Source of the DNA: Rhodospirillales bacterium
GTDB taxonomy: Bacteria > Pseudomonadota > Alphaproteobacteria > Rhodospirillales > Casp-alpha2
NCBI GenBank assembly: GCA_021775095.1
Contig: JAJFII010000069.1
Location: 124,001-188,000, forward strand
Reading direction: 5' to 3'
DNA: 64,000 bases
The notes beneath the pieces were generated by a model. The model did not search any database, was not told the origin of the DNA, and saw nothing but the letters and a program-made list of their open reading frames with translations. Position numbers and translations under genes: made by a program. Each line of letters begins with the position of its first letter. The first letter of the stretch is position 1. This document shows, piece by piece, positions 19,198 to 28,941 of this stretch.

Positions 19198-21255
19198 ATG
19201 GCTGAACTGCTGCTCGAAATATTTTCCGAAGAGATCCCGGCCGGAATGCAAAAGCGGGCCTCCGACGATCTCAAACGATTGGTTTGTAAGGGCCTGAAAG
19301 ACGCTGGTCTCGACCATAAAGAGGCGACGGTTTTAGCGACACCCCGGCGGATAGTGCTTGCCATTGAGGGATTGCCGACCAGCCAGCCGGACATAAAAGA
19401 AGAACGCAAGGGACCCAATGTTAACGCCCCTGAACAGGCGTTAAATGGTTTTTTGAAGGGCAACGGATTGAGCTCCCTGGAGGAAGCCGTCGTTCGCGAC
19501 TTACCCAAGGGCCAGTTTTATTTCGCGGTTATTGACAAAAAGGGACTGGCAACGGCGGATGTGTTGGGTGCGTTGATTGTCGATGCCTTAAAGGCTTTGC
19601 CCTGGGCAAAATCCATGCGCTGGGGCAATCAGTCGCAGCGCTGGGTGCGTCCGGTGCATTCGATATTATGTCTGTTTGACGAGGCCATTGTCGCCTTCGA
19701 TTTTGCCGGAGTAAGCGCTGGAAAGATAACCAAAGGCCATCGATTTTTGTCATCGGCGCCGATCACCGTCAAAAATTTTGATACCTATAAAACCCAGCTT
19801 CGTGACGCCCATGTCCTGTTAGATCCTGCCGAACGCCGCCAGTTGATCGCGGCCGATGCCAGGCGACTTGCACAAGCCGAAAGCCTGATCCTTAAAGAGG
19901 ACCCGGGATTGCTTGAGGAAATCGTGGGTTTGGTTGAATGGCCGATTGTTTACATCGGTTCCATTGACGATGGTTTTATGGATGTGCCGGCTGAAGCCTT
20001 GATTTCCTCCATGCGTAAACATCAGAAATATTTTTCCTGCCTGAATGCCGACGGCAGGCTGTCAACGCGGTTTATTGTCGTTGCCAATATGCAAACGCCC
20101 GATGACGGCAGACAAATTGTCGCTGGCAACGAGCGGGTTCTTCGGGCCCGGCTTTCCGACGCCAAATTTTTCTGGGACCAGGACCGTAAAACCTCTCTGG
20201 CGTCGAAGGCACCCGCCTTGAAAAACCGGATATTCCACGCAAAACTGGGGACCCTGGACGAAAAGATTGACCGGGTACAGGCGCTTGCGGCTGATTTGGC
20301 TGGACATGTGGACGGCACCGACAGGGACCAGGTGCGCTCCGCCGCCCGCCTTGCCAAGGCCGATCTTTCGACCGGCATGGTCGGCGAATTTCCGGATCTA
20401 CAGGGGGTAATCGGGCGCTATTACGCCTTGTTCGACGGTGAATCCGAGGCGATCGCCGATGCCATCGCCGAGCACTATTCGCCGGTTGGCCCGAACGACA
20501 ATTGTCCCATCAAACCGATAAGTGTGTGTGTCGCGCTTGCCGATAAAATAGATACGGTGGTTGGTTTTTTTGCGATTGACGAAAAACCAACGGGATCCAA
20601 AGATCCTTATGCGCTGCGGCGGGCTGCGCTCGGTATCATTCGACTCGTTCTCGAGAATAAATTGCGGCTGCCACTTCGTCGCCTGTTCGAACAGGCCCAC
20701 AGTTTGTATGGCCTGGGTGACAATCCCGCTTCGGCACTGATGGCATTTGTCGCTGATCGATTGAAGGTACATCTCAAGGAACAAGGTGTCCGCCACGACT
20801 GTATTGATGCGGTGTTCTCGTCCGGCACGGAAGATGACCTGGTTCGCCTGCTGGCCCAGGTCACAGCCATATCTGAGTTTTTGGCCACCGACGATGGTGA
20901 AAATCTGTTGATCGCCTATCGTCGGGCGGCGAACATACTGAAGATTGAAGAGAAGAAAGACAACTGTTCGTATGCGTCGCTTCCCGATGCGAAATTGTTT
21001 TCGACCGACGAGGAACGCGCATTGCTCGCCAGCCTGGAGACGGAAAGTGCCGTCATTATGCGGGCGGTAGAAGCCGAACAGTTTGAACTGGCGATGCGGG
21101 CCTTGGCAAATTTGCGCCGTCCCGTTGACGGATTTTTTGAGCAGGTGACCGTCAACGCCGATGACGCACCGGTCCGCATAAATCGTCTAAAACTTTTATC
21201 ACGTATTCGCTCCGCATTGGATGGGGTCGCTGACTTCGCAAAAATAGAGGGATAA
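19198..21255 (+). CDS. glyS: Glycine-tRNA ligase beta subunit
   Basis: A 685-residue beta subunit that binds tRNA-Gly. It opens with [17 protein letters not shown] and contains [28 protein letters not shown] and [15 protein letters not shown], all family hallmarks. The C-terminal helical and anticodon-binding regions are complete. It begins two bases after glyQ; a GGCGTT hairpin without a T-tract follows, so read-through into ppdK is possible. Confidence 0.98.
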   Translation: MAELLLEIFSEEIPAGMQKRASDDLKRLVCKGLKDAGLDHKEATVLATPRRIVLAIEGLPTSQPDIKEERKGPNVNAPEQALNGFLKGNGLSSLEEAVVRDLPKGQFYFAVIDKKGLATADVLGALIVDALKALPWAKSMRWGNQSQRWVRPVHSILCLFDEAIVAFDFAGVSAGKITKGHRFLSSAPITVKNFDTYKTQLRDAHVLLDPAERRQLIAADARRLAQAESLILKEDPGLLEEIVGLVEWPIVYIGSIDDGFMDVPAEALISSMRKHQKYFSCLNADGRLSTRFIVVANMQTPDDGRQIVAGNERVLRARLSDAKFFWDQDRKTSLASKAPALKNRIFHAKLGTLDEKIDRVQALAADLAGHVDGTDRDQVRSAARLAKADLSTGMVGEFPDLQGVIGRYYALFDGESEAIADAIAEHYSPVGPNDNCPIKPISVCVALADKIDTVVGFFAIDEKPTGSKDPYALRRAALGIIRLVLENKLRLPLRRLFEQAHSLYGLGDNPASALMAFVADRLKVHLKEQGVRHDCIDAVFSSGTEDDLVRLLAQVTAISEFLATDDGENLLIAYRRAANILKIEEKKDNCSYASLPDAKLFSTDEERALLASLETESAVIMRAVEAEQFELAMRALANLRRPVDGFFEQVTVNADDAPVRINRLKLLSRIRSALDGVADFAKIEG

Positions 21256-21313
21256 CGCCGGGTGGCGTTCTGTCGCCCCCGGTCACGTAATAATTAAAGA
21301 GGATATGTTGCAC

Positions 21314-23986
21314 ATGGCAAAATGGGTCTACAGCTTTGGAGATGGCAAAGCAGAAGGCAACGCGGAAATGCGCAATTTATTGGGTGGCAAAGGGGCCAAT
21401 CTGGCCGAGATGTCAAGTTTGGGTATCCCGGTGCCCCCGGGTTTTACAATTACAACGGAAGTCTGCAGCTATTTTTATGACAATGACCGGACCTATCCTG
21501 CAGACCTAAGTGATGCCGTGAACGAAGCGATGGCGGAAATCGAGCAGACCCTGGGAAATCAGTTCGGCTCGCATGAAAACCCGCTGCTTGTTTCCGTCCG
21601 GTCTGGGTCGCGGGCGTCGATGCCGGGCATGATGGACACGGTTTTGAACCTCGGTCTGAATGACCAAACCGTTGAAGCCCTGGCCCGGAATTCCGGAGAT
21701 AACCGGTTTGCCTACGACAGTTATCGGCGGTTTATTCAAATGTACGGCGACGTGGTTATGGGCATTGATCACCATTATTTCGAAGACATTCTCGAAGATC
21801 ATAAGGACGACCATGGTTTTGCCCTGGACACGGATTTAACCGGCGACGACTGGAAATTTGTTGTTGAAAATTATTTAGCGATGGTTGAACGCACCCTCGG
21901 TATTGCGTTCCCCCAGGATCCCAAAGAGCAGCTTTGGGGCGCTATTGGTGCGGTTTTTGGCTCGTGGATGAATGACCGGGCGATTACCTACCGTCGCCTG
22001 CAGAATATTCCTGCGGATTGGGGCACGGCGGTGAGTGTACAGTCTATGGTGTTCGGAAATATGGGCGACGACTGCGCTACGGGTGTCTGTTTTTCCCGCA
22101 ATCCGTCGACCGGTGAAAATGCTTTTTACGGGGAATATCTGGTTAACGCCCAGGGCGAGGATGTTGTCGCCGGCATTCGCACACCGCAACCGTTGACCAA
22201 CGCAGAAAGACACGCCACGGAAAGTGAATTGCCATCCATGGAAGAAACCATGCCCGAGATTTATGGCGACCTGTTGGCGGTTCGGGATAATCTCGAACGC
22301 CATTACAAAGACATGCAGGATATGGAGTTTACCGTCCAACAAAACAAACTATGGATGTTGCAGACCCGCAACGGCAAACGGACGGTCAAAGCAGCCTTAA
22401 AAATTGCCTGTGACATGGTTGACGAAGGATTGTTGACCCCCATTGAAGCTGTTTTGAGTGTTGACCCGGCGCAACTGGACCAGTTGTTACATCCGGCGCT
22501 GGATCCCGATGGCGAGCGCCGAATGATCGGGCGTGGGCTTCCGTCGAGCCCCGGCGCGGCTTCCGGGCGCATTGTATTCTCCGCCGATGACGCGGAAGAC
22601 TGGACGTCACGCGGCGAGAATATCGTTTTGGTCCGGATCGAAACGTCACCGGAGGATATTACCGGGATGCACGTATCAGAAGGGATTCTGACGACCCGTG
22701 GCGGGATGACGTCGCACGCGGCGGTGGTCGCCCGGGGCATGGGCAAACCGTGCGTATCCGGTGCCGGTGATCTGCGGGTTGACTACGAATCGAAGACCCT
22801 TCTGTGCATGGGACAAACCCTGGGTGAAGGGGATGTGATCACGCTTGATGGATCGACCGGTGACGTGTTTTTGGGAGCGGTGGCGACCATCCAGCCGGAA
22901 CTGACCGGTGATTTCGGACGCCTGATGGGCTGGGTTGATGAGGTCAGAACCATGAGCGTTCGCGCCAACGCCGAAACACCACAGGATGCAGAAACGGCAC
23001 GCAAATTTGGTGCCGAAGGCATTGGTTTAAGTCGTACGGAACATATGTTTTTCGATCCCGAGCGGATTATCCATATGCGGCAGATGATATTGGCGACAAC
23101 GGAAGCGGCGCGGCGGACCGCGCTTGATAAACTGTTGCCCTATCAACGCGAAGATTTTGCCTCGTTATTTCGCATTATGGACGGTCTGCCCGTTACCATC
23201 CGGTTGCTCGACCCGCCCCTGAACGAGTTTTTACCCCATACGGAAGAAGAGATCCTGGATGTTGCCAAGTCGGCAGGTGTTGACGCCAAAGTGGTAAAGA
23301 TCCGTCGTGTGGAACTGGATGAAGCCAATCCCATGCTGGGCCACCGGGGTTGTCGGCTCGGTATTACCTATCCGGAAATTTATGAGATGCAGGCGCGGGC
23401 CATATTCCAGGCGGCGGCACTGTTGGCAAAGGACGGCAAACAGGTAGAACCGGAAATCATGATTCCGCTGATTATCGACAAACCCGAGTTTGATATGTTG
23501 AAAGAGGTTATTGATCGGGTCGCCAGGGAAGTGGAAACCGACGAGGGCATAAAACTGGCGTATCTTGTCGGGACAATGATTGAATTGCCACGGGCCTGCC
23601 TGCGTGCCGGTGTGATTGCCGAAACGGCGGAGTTTTTCAGTTTTGGCACCAATGACCTGACCCAGACGACATTTGGGTTTTCCCGCGATGACGCGACACC
23701 GTTTCTTGACGTCTACCATGCAAAAGGCGTGCTCGCCGACGATCCGTTTATGACCCTTGACCGCGACGGTGTTGGCGAACTTGTAAAGATCGGCGTCGAA
23801 CGCGGGCGGGCGGTGCGACCCGATATAAAACTGGGGATCTGCGGTGAACACGGGGGCGACCCCGCGTCCGTTCGCTTCTGCCAGGAAATTGGCCTCGACT
23901 ATGTGTCCTGTTCGCCGTTCCGGGTGCCGATTGCGCGACTGGCAGCCGCCCAGGCCGCTTTGGATTTGGGTGCAAAATCAAACTAG
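21314..23986 (+). CDS. ppdK: Pyruvate, phosphate dikinase
   Basis: An 890-residue PPDK interconverting pyruvate, ATP and phosphate with phosphoenolpyruvate, AMP and diphosphate. The N-terminal ATP-grasp part includes GGKGANLAEM and SVRSGSRASMPGMMDTVLN. The swivelling domain has GGMTSHAAVVARG with phospho-His468. The C-terminal barrel has FFSFGTNDLTQTTFG and CGEHGGDP with Cys843. Start at Met4 (21314) is preferred because AGAGG is then 10 bases away and MAKWVYSFGDG is the usual N terminus. The glyQ-glyS-ppdK order is common in Rhodospirillales-like genomes (from memory). Confidence 0.97.
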   Translation: MAKWVYSFGDGKAEGNAEMRNLLGGKGANLAEMSSLGIPVPPGFTITTEVCSYFYDNDRTYPADLSDAVNEAMAEIEQTLGNQFGSHENPLLVSVRSGSRASMPGMMDTVLNLGLNDQTVEALARNSGDNRFAYDSYRRFIQMYGDVVMGIDHHYFEDILEDHKDDHGFALDTDLTGDDWKFVVENYLAMVERTLGIAFPQDPKEQLWGAIGAVFGSWMNDRAITYRRLQNIPADWGTAVSVQSMVFGNMGDDCATGVCFSRNPSTGENAFYGEYLVNAQGEDVVAGIRTPQPLTNAERHATESELPSMEETMPEIYGDLLAVRDNLERHYKDMQDMEFTVQQNKLWMLQTRNGKRTVKAALKIACDMVDEGLLTPIEAVLSVDPAQLDQLLHPALDPDGERRMIGRGLPSSPGAASGRIVFSADDAEDWTSRGENIVLVRIETSPEDITGMHVSEGILTTRGGMTSHAAVVARGMGKPCVSGAGDLRVDYESKTLLCMGQTLGEGDVITLDGSTGDVFLGAVATIQPELTGDFGRLMGWVDEVRTMSVRANAETPQDAETARKFGAEGIGLSRTEHMFFDPERIIHMRQMILATTEAARRTALDKLLPYQREDFASLFRIMDGLPVTIRLLDPPLNEFLPHTEEEILDVAKSAGVDAKVVKIRRVELDEANPMLGHRGCRLGITYPEIYEMQARAIFQAAALLAKDGKQVEPEIMIPLIIDKPEFDMLKEVIDRVAREVETDEGIKLAYLVGTMIELPRACLRAGVIAETAEFFSFGTNDLTQTTFGFSRDDATPFLDVYHAKGVLADDPFMTLDRDGVGELVKIGVERGRAVRPDIKLGICGEHGGDPASVRFCQEIGLDYVSCSPFRVPIARLAAAQAALDLGAKSN

Positions 23987-24459
23987 GAAAAAACCGCAGC
24001 GAGCGGGGTCATTGGCGATCGGACTACGCTGCAAAACCAGCCGATCGATGCGGTTTCGGCGACCGAAATATCACCAGATACACTCAGCAACGTCGTCCCC
24101 TAATATCAACCGGTCGGTAATAAATCCGGGACCTGGATTGCCGATCAACGCCACCTTTTGCCGTGCCGGTTGGGACGCAACAGCACATATCGGAAGCCGG
24201 CAACTCAAACCGACTTCTATCGGCTTTAAGGGCGCTCGACGCTGGCTCACGTCCCGGGGGTCCATCATCCGGCTTTTTGCTATCTGCCTGGCGTCGGCTC
24301 AAATGCCCCGGATGTTTTTTAAATGATCGACCCTTTTCCAATGGATTGGTGTAAACTGCATGAAAATTTTTCGCTTGGCGGTGCCAGTCAATAGATAATA
24401 AAATTGGATGGCATCATCCTGCTGGTAAAAGTTGGGGTTCAGAGTCTGGAGCGGCTATA
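23987..24459. other. Intergenic, 473 bases, no supported gene
   Basis: Several short frames are open on both strands, but none has a ribosome site, a family motif or a sensible composition. The left end holds a nested inverted repeat, listed separately. The promoter of the following cytochrome gene should lie near the right end. Confidence 0.5.
23991..24056. repeat. Nested inverted repeat downstream of ppdK
   Basis: An outer 8-bp pair AAACCGCA/TGCGGTTT (23991-23998 and 24049-24056) encloses a perfect 7-bp pair CGATCGG/CCGATCG. GCAGCG/CGCTGC can form an alternative pairing. It starts 5 bases after the ppdK stop, so it may stabilise or end that mRNA. It lacks the T-tract of a classical terminator. 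Confidence 0.5.
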
Positions 24460-24906
24460 ATGTTAAAACCGACCCTTTTTGCAATTGCCTTAACCGTCGG
24501 CATGACCGCCCCGGCACCGGTGAAAGCTGGCGGGAATCTGAAAAAGGGCGAAGATCTGGCAATCACCTATTGTGCCAGGTGTCATGTAATTGGTGACTTT
24601 AACAAATTTGGCGGCATCGGATCGACGCCATCGTTCCCGTTGATCCGGGGCCTGGACGATGGCATGGAACGATTTCAGACGTTTTATGCACGCCGACCTC
24701 ACCCGGCATTTATCACCGTGCCAAATGTTCCAAAGTGGTCCAAGGCACCTGCTTACGCAGCGGAATTTACGGTAACGGAAGAGGCCATTGAAGATCTATT
24801 GACCTATGTCAAAACAATTGAAAAACTTGACCTGTCGCGGGTGCCCGTGGTTCGCGGGTTTGGCCCCACCAGTAAACAGCGCCTGCAAGGGTCACGTCTT
24901 AAATAG
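24460..24906 (+). CDS. Periplasmic c-type cytochrome
   Basis: A 148-residue protein with a signal peptide (cleavage near VKA, residue 23) and one haem motif CARCH at 38-42. The middle part FGGIGSTPSFPLIRGLDDG and the aromatic, basic FYARRPHPAFITVP are typical of a small cytochrome group in alphaproteobacteria. An obvious Met haem ligand is not clear, so the sixth ligand is unresolved. GGAG lies 8 bases before ATG. Confidence 0.85.
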   Translation: MLKPTLFAIALTVGMTAPAPVKAGGNLKKGEDLAITYCARCHVIGDFNKFGGIGSTPSFPLIRGLDDGMERFQTFYARRPHPAFITVPNVPKWSKAPAYAAEFTVTEEAIEDLLTYVKTIEKLDLSRVPVVRGFGPTSKQRLQGSRLK

Positions 24907-24921
24907 TTTGGAATCCAGCCC

Positions 24922-25356
24922 ATGACTTACGCCACGCATTTCGACCAAAATTGTGTTTTTTGTAAGATTATCCATGGTGATATTCCCAGCTTTAAGATTT
25001 TTGAAGACGACGGTGTTTTCGCTTTTATGGATATCAACCCCATTGCGCCCGGCCATTCCCTGGTGATCCCCAAATATCATACGCCGGATCTGCTCAGTGC
25101 CCCCGCCGAAACGGTTTCGGTTACCGCAGCCGGTATTCAACGGTTGGCCAAAGCCGTGCAAAAAACCCTGCGTCCCGACGGATTAAATATCCTGCAGGCC
25201 AATGGGCCGGGGGCGGCCCAGTCGGTCCTCCACTTGCATATGCACGTGGTTCCCCGGCAAATGGGCGATGGCCTCGCCATGAACTGGGAAATGGTTCCCG
25301 GTGACACCCAACGGATTGCTCAATTGGCGGAAGAGATCAAGGGCAACCTGGATTAA
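24922..25356 (+). CDS. HIT family nucleotide hydrolase
   Basis: A 144-residue histidine-triad protein. The zinc pair CVFCKI is near the N terminus and the catalytic triad HLHMHVV spans His104, His106 and His108. Members hydrolyse nucleoside phosphoramidates or dinucleoside polyphosphates such as Ap4A. It starts 15 bases after the cytochrome stop and is probably co-transcribed. Confidence 0.93.
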   Translation: MTYATHFDQNCVFCKIIHGDIPSFKIFEDDGVFAFMDINPIAPGHSLVIPKYHTPDLLSAPAETVSVTAAGIQRLAKAVQKTLRPDGLNILQANGPGAAQSVLHLHMHVVPRQMGDGLAMNWEMVPGDTQRIAQLAEEIKGNLD

Positions 25357-25454
25357 CGGACGGGTTCAAATTGGGTCGCCGAAAACGCTTTAATTCATTG
25401 AGAATGCCGCCGTCACCAATAAAACCGTGCGCGCTGGTTTATCAGTGGGCTTTG

Positions 25455-26117
25455 TTATTGCTTTTCGCGCCGCACAAACAAGGTCCAGTCGGGCAGGGGG
25501 TGGTCGTTTTGAATGGTTACATTTGGACTTAAGTGAGATGCACAGAAGTCGAACAGGTCGTATCCGTTGATGTAAAAAAGTCCGTCATAGATATAATCGG
25601 CGTCGTCACGCAGCATATTAAACGCCATGCCCTTTTTTGTGTTCGCCCAGAGCTGCTGTAAACTGGCTTTCACATAAGCTTCCCATTCCTTTTCGTCCTG
25701 TCCCAAATGCATATTAAAGGTGCCGGAAACAAACGTGTAATCGGCTTCGTCAACGGCGCGAAGGTGGTGCAAAAATCGGGCCCGCGGGTCGGTTATTTTT
25801 GCCCGCGCCGCAGAAATCATATCAGCGCTCATGTCGGTGCCCAGATATTGACTGTTTGTCATCAGCGGGCTGTCCACGAGATACTCAAAAAGGGCTCCGT
25901 AACCGCAGCCAAAATCATGAATGGATATGTTCCCGGACCGATCTTCAGGAGCGACGATTGAACTTAATATTTGGAAGCGGCGAAATTGATATTCTTTGTT
26001 TTGCCAGAACACACCGCGGGGATCATTGCCAAATTGCCGCAGCCGTCGGCTGTAAGCGCGGGCCACGGGCGACAGGATTTTTGGTGATCGTCTCAAAATG
26101 TCACGGGGCGAGGGCAT
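25455..26117 (-). CDS. Class I SAM-dependent methyltransferase
   Basis: A 220-residue protein. SAM motif I is IHDFGCGYGALFEYL, the acidic end of strand 2 is LGTDMSADMI, and the motif IV region is DYTFVSGTFNMHLG. Proteins of this layout are often called cyclopropane-fatty-acid or small-molecule methyltransferases; no target can be read here. It lies downstream of ygfZ on the same strand with a 36-base gap. Confidence 0.82.
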   Translation of the reverse strand: MPSPRDILRRSPKILSPVARAYSRRLRQFGNDPRGVFWQNKEYQFRRFQILSSIVAPEDRSGNISIHDFGCGYGALFEYLVDSPLMTNSQYLGTDMSADMISAARAKITDPRARFLHHLRAVDEADYTFVSGTFNMHLGQDEKEWEAYVKASLQQLWANTKKGMAFNMLRDDADYIYDGLFYINGYDLFDFCASHLSPNVTIQNDHPLPDWTLFVRREKQ

Positions 26118-26153
26118 AGGCCCAGCTTATCGAAAAACCAGCAGAAACTAAAC

Positions 26154-27044
26154 TCAGAATTGGGCCCACTCCGGTTTCCTGGCACGCAGGATGGCGTTGT
26201 CGGTTCGGAGATCAGGCGCCGGATCCTTTAAATAATCGAGCCGCAGCAATGCCATTCCATATTCGCCATTGCTGGATCGCATTTCTCCGGCGATTTTTGT
26301 ACCGCTCAAAATAGGCTCGCCGGGTTCGGGCGCTTTTCCGTCGATTGTCACTGCCGTCAGGCGTTTTTTTATCAAACCACGGTATTTGGTGCGGGCCGTC
26401 AACTCCTGGCCCATGTAACAACCTTTTTCCCAGTCGATGCCATTGAGGTCATCAAATCCGCTTTCCAGTAAAATTGATTTTTCGACAACGAAATCGCGAC
26501 TGGCATCGGGCAGCCCCAGTTTGAGGCGATGGATGTCGTAGGCCGCCGCTGTGGATTGTTGGGCTCCTAAGGGCGACAGGGCTGTTTCGCGTTGGTCCGT
26601 CGGAACCACGGCGCGCAGGCCAGCTTCCTTTAATCTGGGGTCAAAGCACAAACTGCCGCCGGCAAATTCACGGGCATTTCCGGCCTGCGCCTTTAAGCCG
26701 CTTATCGATGAAAGATCCGCGCCCCACAGGGCACTGACGCCATATCGTTCGGTTTCATCGGTGACCACCGCGTCGGCCCGCAATTTATACATACGCAAAC
26801 GTTTCGAGAGGTCCGTTAATCGGCTTTTTTCGCAATCGAACAGAAGCGTATCTGCCGATTGGGAAATGAAAAAATCGAATAGATATTTACCCTGAGGCGA
26901 TAATAATGCCGCATAAATCGACCTTTCTTTTGTTACCCGGGTAATATCATTGGAAATGAGGCCTTGCAAAAAAGCTCGCGAATCGGGGCCAACAATGGTT
27001 AAAACACCGCGTTCGGGCAGGGCGGAGAGGTACAATTCAGGCAT
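26154..27044 (-). CDS. ygfZ: YgfZ/GcvT-domain folate-binding protein
   Basis: A 296-residue folate-binding protein. It has the diagnostic motif KGCYMGQE (207-214), whose cysteine is essential in the family, within a GcvT-like fold. YgfZ supports repair or assembly of iron-sulfur enzymes including the tRNA methylthiotransferase MiaB. The gene is divergent from the glycosyltransferase cluster. Confidence 0.93.
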   Translation of the reverse strand: MPELYLSALPERGVLTIVGPDSRAFLQGLISNDITRVTKERSIYAALLSPQGKYLFDFFISQSADTLLFDCEKSRLTDLSKRLRMYKLRADAVVTDETERYGVSALWGADLSSISGLKAQAGNAREFAGGSLCFDPRLKEAGLRAVVPTDQRETALSPLGAQQSTAAAYDIHRLKLGLPDASRDFVVEKSILLESGFDDLNGIDWEKGCYMGQELTARTKYRGLIKKRLTAVTIDGKAPEPGEPILSGTKIAGEMRSSNGEYGMALLRLDYLKDPAPDLRTDNAILRARKPEWAQF

Positions 27045-27208
27045 TAAAAAATCCTACGATATCGGGCAAATCAGACAAAAATTGCAGCAAATGCAAACCT
27101 TTCCATAGAAGTAATCAGGATTTGTCAGATTGGCAAGTGAGCAAAGCTTTTCAAGTGCCCGGCGGCACCGTATAAGTGGCCGAATCTTTGGCGTTTATGT
27201 GATGGTTC

Positions 27209-28171
27209 ATGCGCATTCTATTCATCACCGCAACCCGCATCGGCGATGCAATCCTGTCGACGGGGCTGCTTGACCATTTGCTGCGAACCTACCCGCAGGC
27301 ACGCTTTACCGTTGTCTGCGGACCGGCGGCGGCCGGTCTGTTTGAGGCCGCGCCCAACATTGAACGCCTGATTGTTATGGATAAGATGGTGTTTTCCCTG
27401 CACTGGCTGCGCATGTGGGGCCTCACGGTTGGCACGTTTTGGAGCTTGGTCGTCGATCTCAGGAATGCGCCCCTGTCCTATTTATTACCGGCCCGGCGGC
27501 AGCGTCATCTGGGCAAGGTCACCGACGATTGCCACCGGATCGTCAGCCTGTCGCGGGTTCTTGGGTTGCAGGGAACACCGCCAGCGCCAAAAATAACCTG
27601 TTCACAGGACGATCGGGCTCTGGCCAGCGAATTGATAGCCGACGGCCCTGCCGTTTTGGCCATTGGGCCGACGGCCAATTGGGCGGCAAAAACCTGGTCG
27701 GCCGACAGTTTTGCCGAACTCACCGAACGGTTTGCCGGTAAAAAGGGACTAATGCCCGGTTGCCGGGTGGCGTTATTTGGCCGCGACGATGAGCGTCCGC
27801 AGGCCATCCGGCTGATTGAAGCCATTGCCAAGGACCGTAGAATTGATTTGATCGGACGCCTGAGCCTGGCTGAAGTTTATGCCTGCCTGCAACGGTGCCG
27901 GTTTTATGTCGGTAATGATTCAGGTCTGATGCACCTGGCAGCAGCGGCAGGCACACCGACTCTGGGTTTGTTTGGCCCCAGCAAGGAACTGTTATACGGC
28001 CCCTGGGGGGGTCATTGCGCCAGCGTTCGAACCCCTGAAGGGTTCGATGATATCCATCCTGACGGATTTAATCACCGCACCAGCGGATCTCTGATGGATG
28101 GTTTGTCGGTCGATCATGTGGAACAGGCAGCACGGCGTCTTTGGCAGAGAATGCAAGGCGTTACCCCATGA
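27209..28171 (+). CDS. Glycosyltransferase family 9 (heptosyltransferase-like)
   Basis: A 320-residue GT9 protein. The N terminus RILFITATRIGDAILSTGLL is the acceptor-side signature of LPS heptosyltransferases. The donor site has GPTANWAAKTWSADSFAEL and FYVGNDSGLMHLAAAAGTP. It probably adds a heptose or related sugar to lipopolysaccharide core or an exported glycan. It is the first gene of a tight cluster and overlaps the next by four bases (ATGA). Confidence 0.92.
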   Translation: MRILFITATRIGDAILSTGLLDHLLRTYPQARFTVVCGPAAAGLFEAAPNIERLIVMDKMVFSLHWLRMWGLTVGTFWSLVVDLRNAPLSYLLPARRQRHLGKVTDDCHRIVSLSRVLGLQGTPPAPKITCSQDDRALASELIADGPAVLAIGPTANWAAKTWSADSFAELTERFAGKKGLMPGCRVALFGRDDERPQAIRLIEAIAKDRRIDLIGRLSLAEVYACLQRCRFYVGNDSGLMHLAAAAGTPTLGLFGPSKELLYGPWGGHCASVRTPEGFDDIHPDGFNHRTSGSLMDGLSVDHVEQAARRLWQRMQGVTP

Positions 28172-28941
28172 CGTCTGCTCGATCACAACAAGTTAAACTG
28201 TCGGCCGTGATCAGCGTGCATAACGAGCAGGATCAATTGGCTGAATGTCTCAAGACCCTGTCCTTTGCCGATGAACTGGTGGTCTTGCTCGATGACTGCT
28301 CGGACCGTTCCGGTGAAATTGCCCGCACCTTCACGTCACAGGTGATCGAAGGCAACTGGTCCAAGGAAGGGCAACGCAGAAACGCCGGGATTGACGCCTG
28401 CGCCGGCCCGTGGATCTTTGAGGTTGATGCGGACGAACGGGTGTCTGGTGAACTGGCCCGGGAAATTCGCCAGACGATCGCGATCAGCCGCTTCGACTGG
28501 CACGAGATTCTGGTCGACAATTATGTCGGTACCCGCCTGGTTCGTTGGGGATGGGGTGCGTCCTTTGGCAAAGCTGCCTATCCCGGCTTGTTTAAAAAGG
28601 GGGTAAAATCCTGGGGCGATCAACGGGTCCATCCGTCCCTCAAGTGGTCCGGCAAAAAGGGGCCGATGCTGAAGATGCGCCTGGTCCACTATGTCGATCG
28701 GAATATTTCCGATATGATCCGCAGGCTCGATAATTATTCGACGGCGCGGGCCAAGGATCTCAGGGAACAGGGCAAAAAAGATACCACCCTAAACAATATG
28801 CGACGCCTGATCAGCCGGTTTTTCAAATGTTATATCTGCCGCAAAGGATACCGGGAAGGCGGCTACGGGTTGCTGGTCGCCCTGTGCGCCGGATTATTTC
28901 CCCTTCTTTCCCATCTTAAAGCCACCTTGGAAGACGATTAA
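28168..28941 (+). CDS. Glycosyltransferase family 2 (WaaE/KdtX-like)
   Basis: A 257-residue GT2 enzyme. It begins LSAVISVHNEQDQLAECL, has the DXD-like FEVDADERV, and has the basic segment SKEGQRRNAGID. The layout matches the beta-1,4-glucosyltransferase group that includes WaaE/KdtX of LPS core synthesis. The start at 28168 was chosen because it makes an ATGA overlap with the GT9 stop. The C terminus carries a hydrophobic segment that may associate with the membrane. Confidence 0.9.
   Translation: MTSARSQQVKLSAVISVHNEQDQLAECLKTLSFADELVVLLDDCSDRSGEIARTFTSQVIEGNWSKEGQRRNAGIDACAGPWIFEVDADERVSGELAREIRQTIAISRFDWHEILVDNYVGTRLVRWGWGASFGKAAYPGLFKKGVKSWGDQRVHPSLKWSGKKGPMLKMRLVHYVDRNISDMIRRLDNYSTARAKDLREQGKKDTTLNNMRRLISRFFKCYICRKGYREGGYGLLVALCAGLFPLLSHLKATLEDD

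Noticed and set aside
21252-21275. Hairpin after glyS as a terminator
   Set aside because: The 6-bp stem is not followed by T residues, so it is not called.
23844-24326. 160-codon frame running from the end of ppdK into the gap
   Set aside because: Half of it lies within ppdK and the rest has no start signal or motif.
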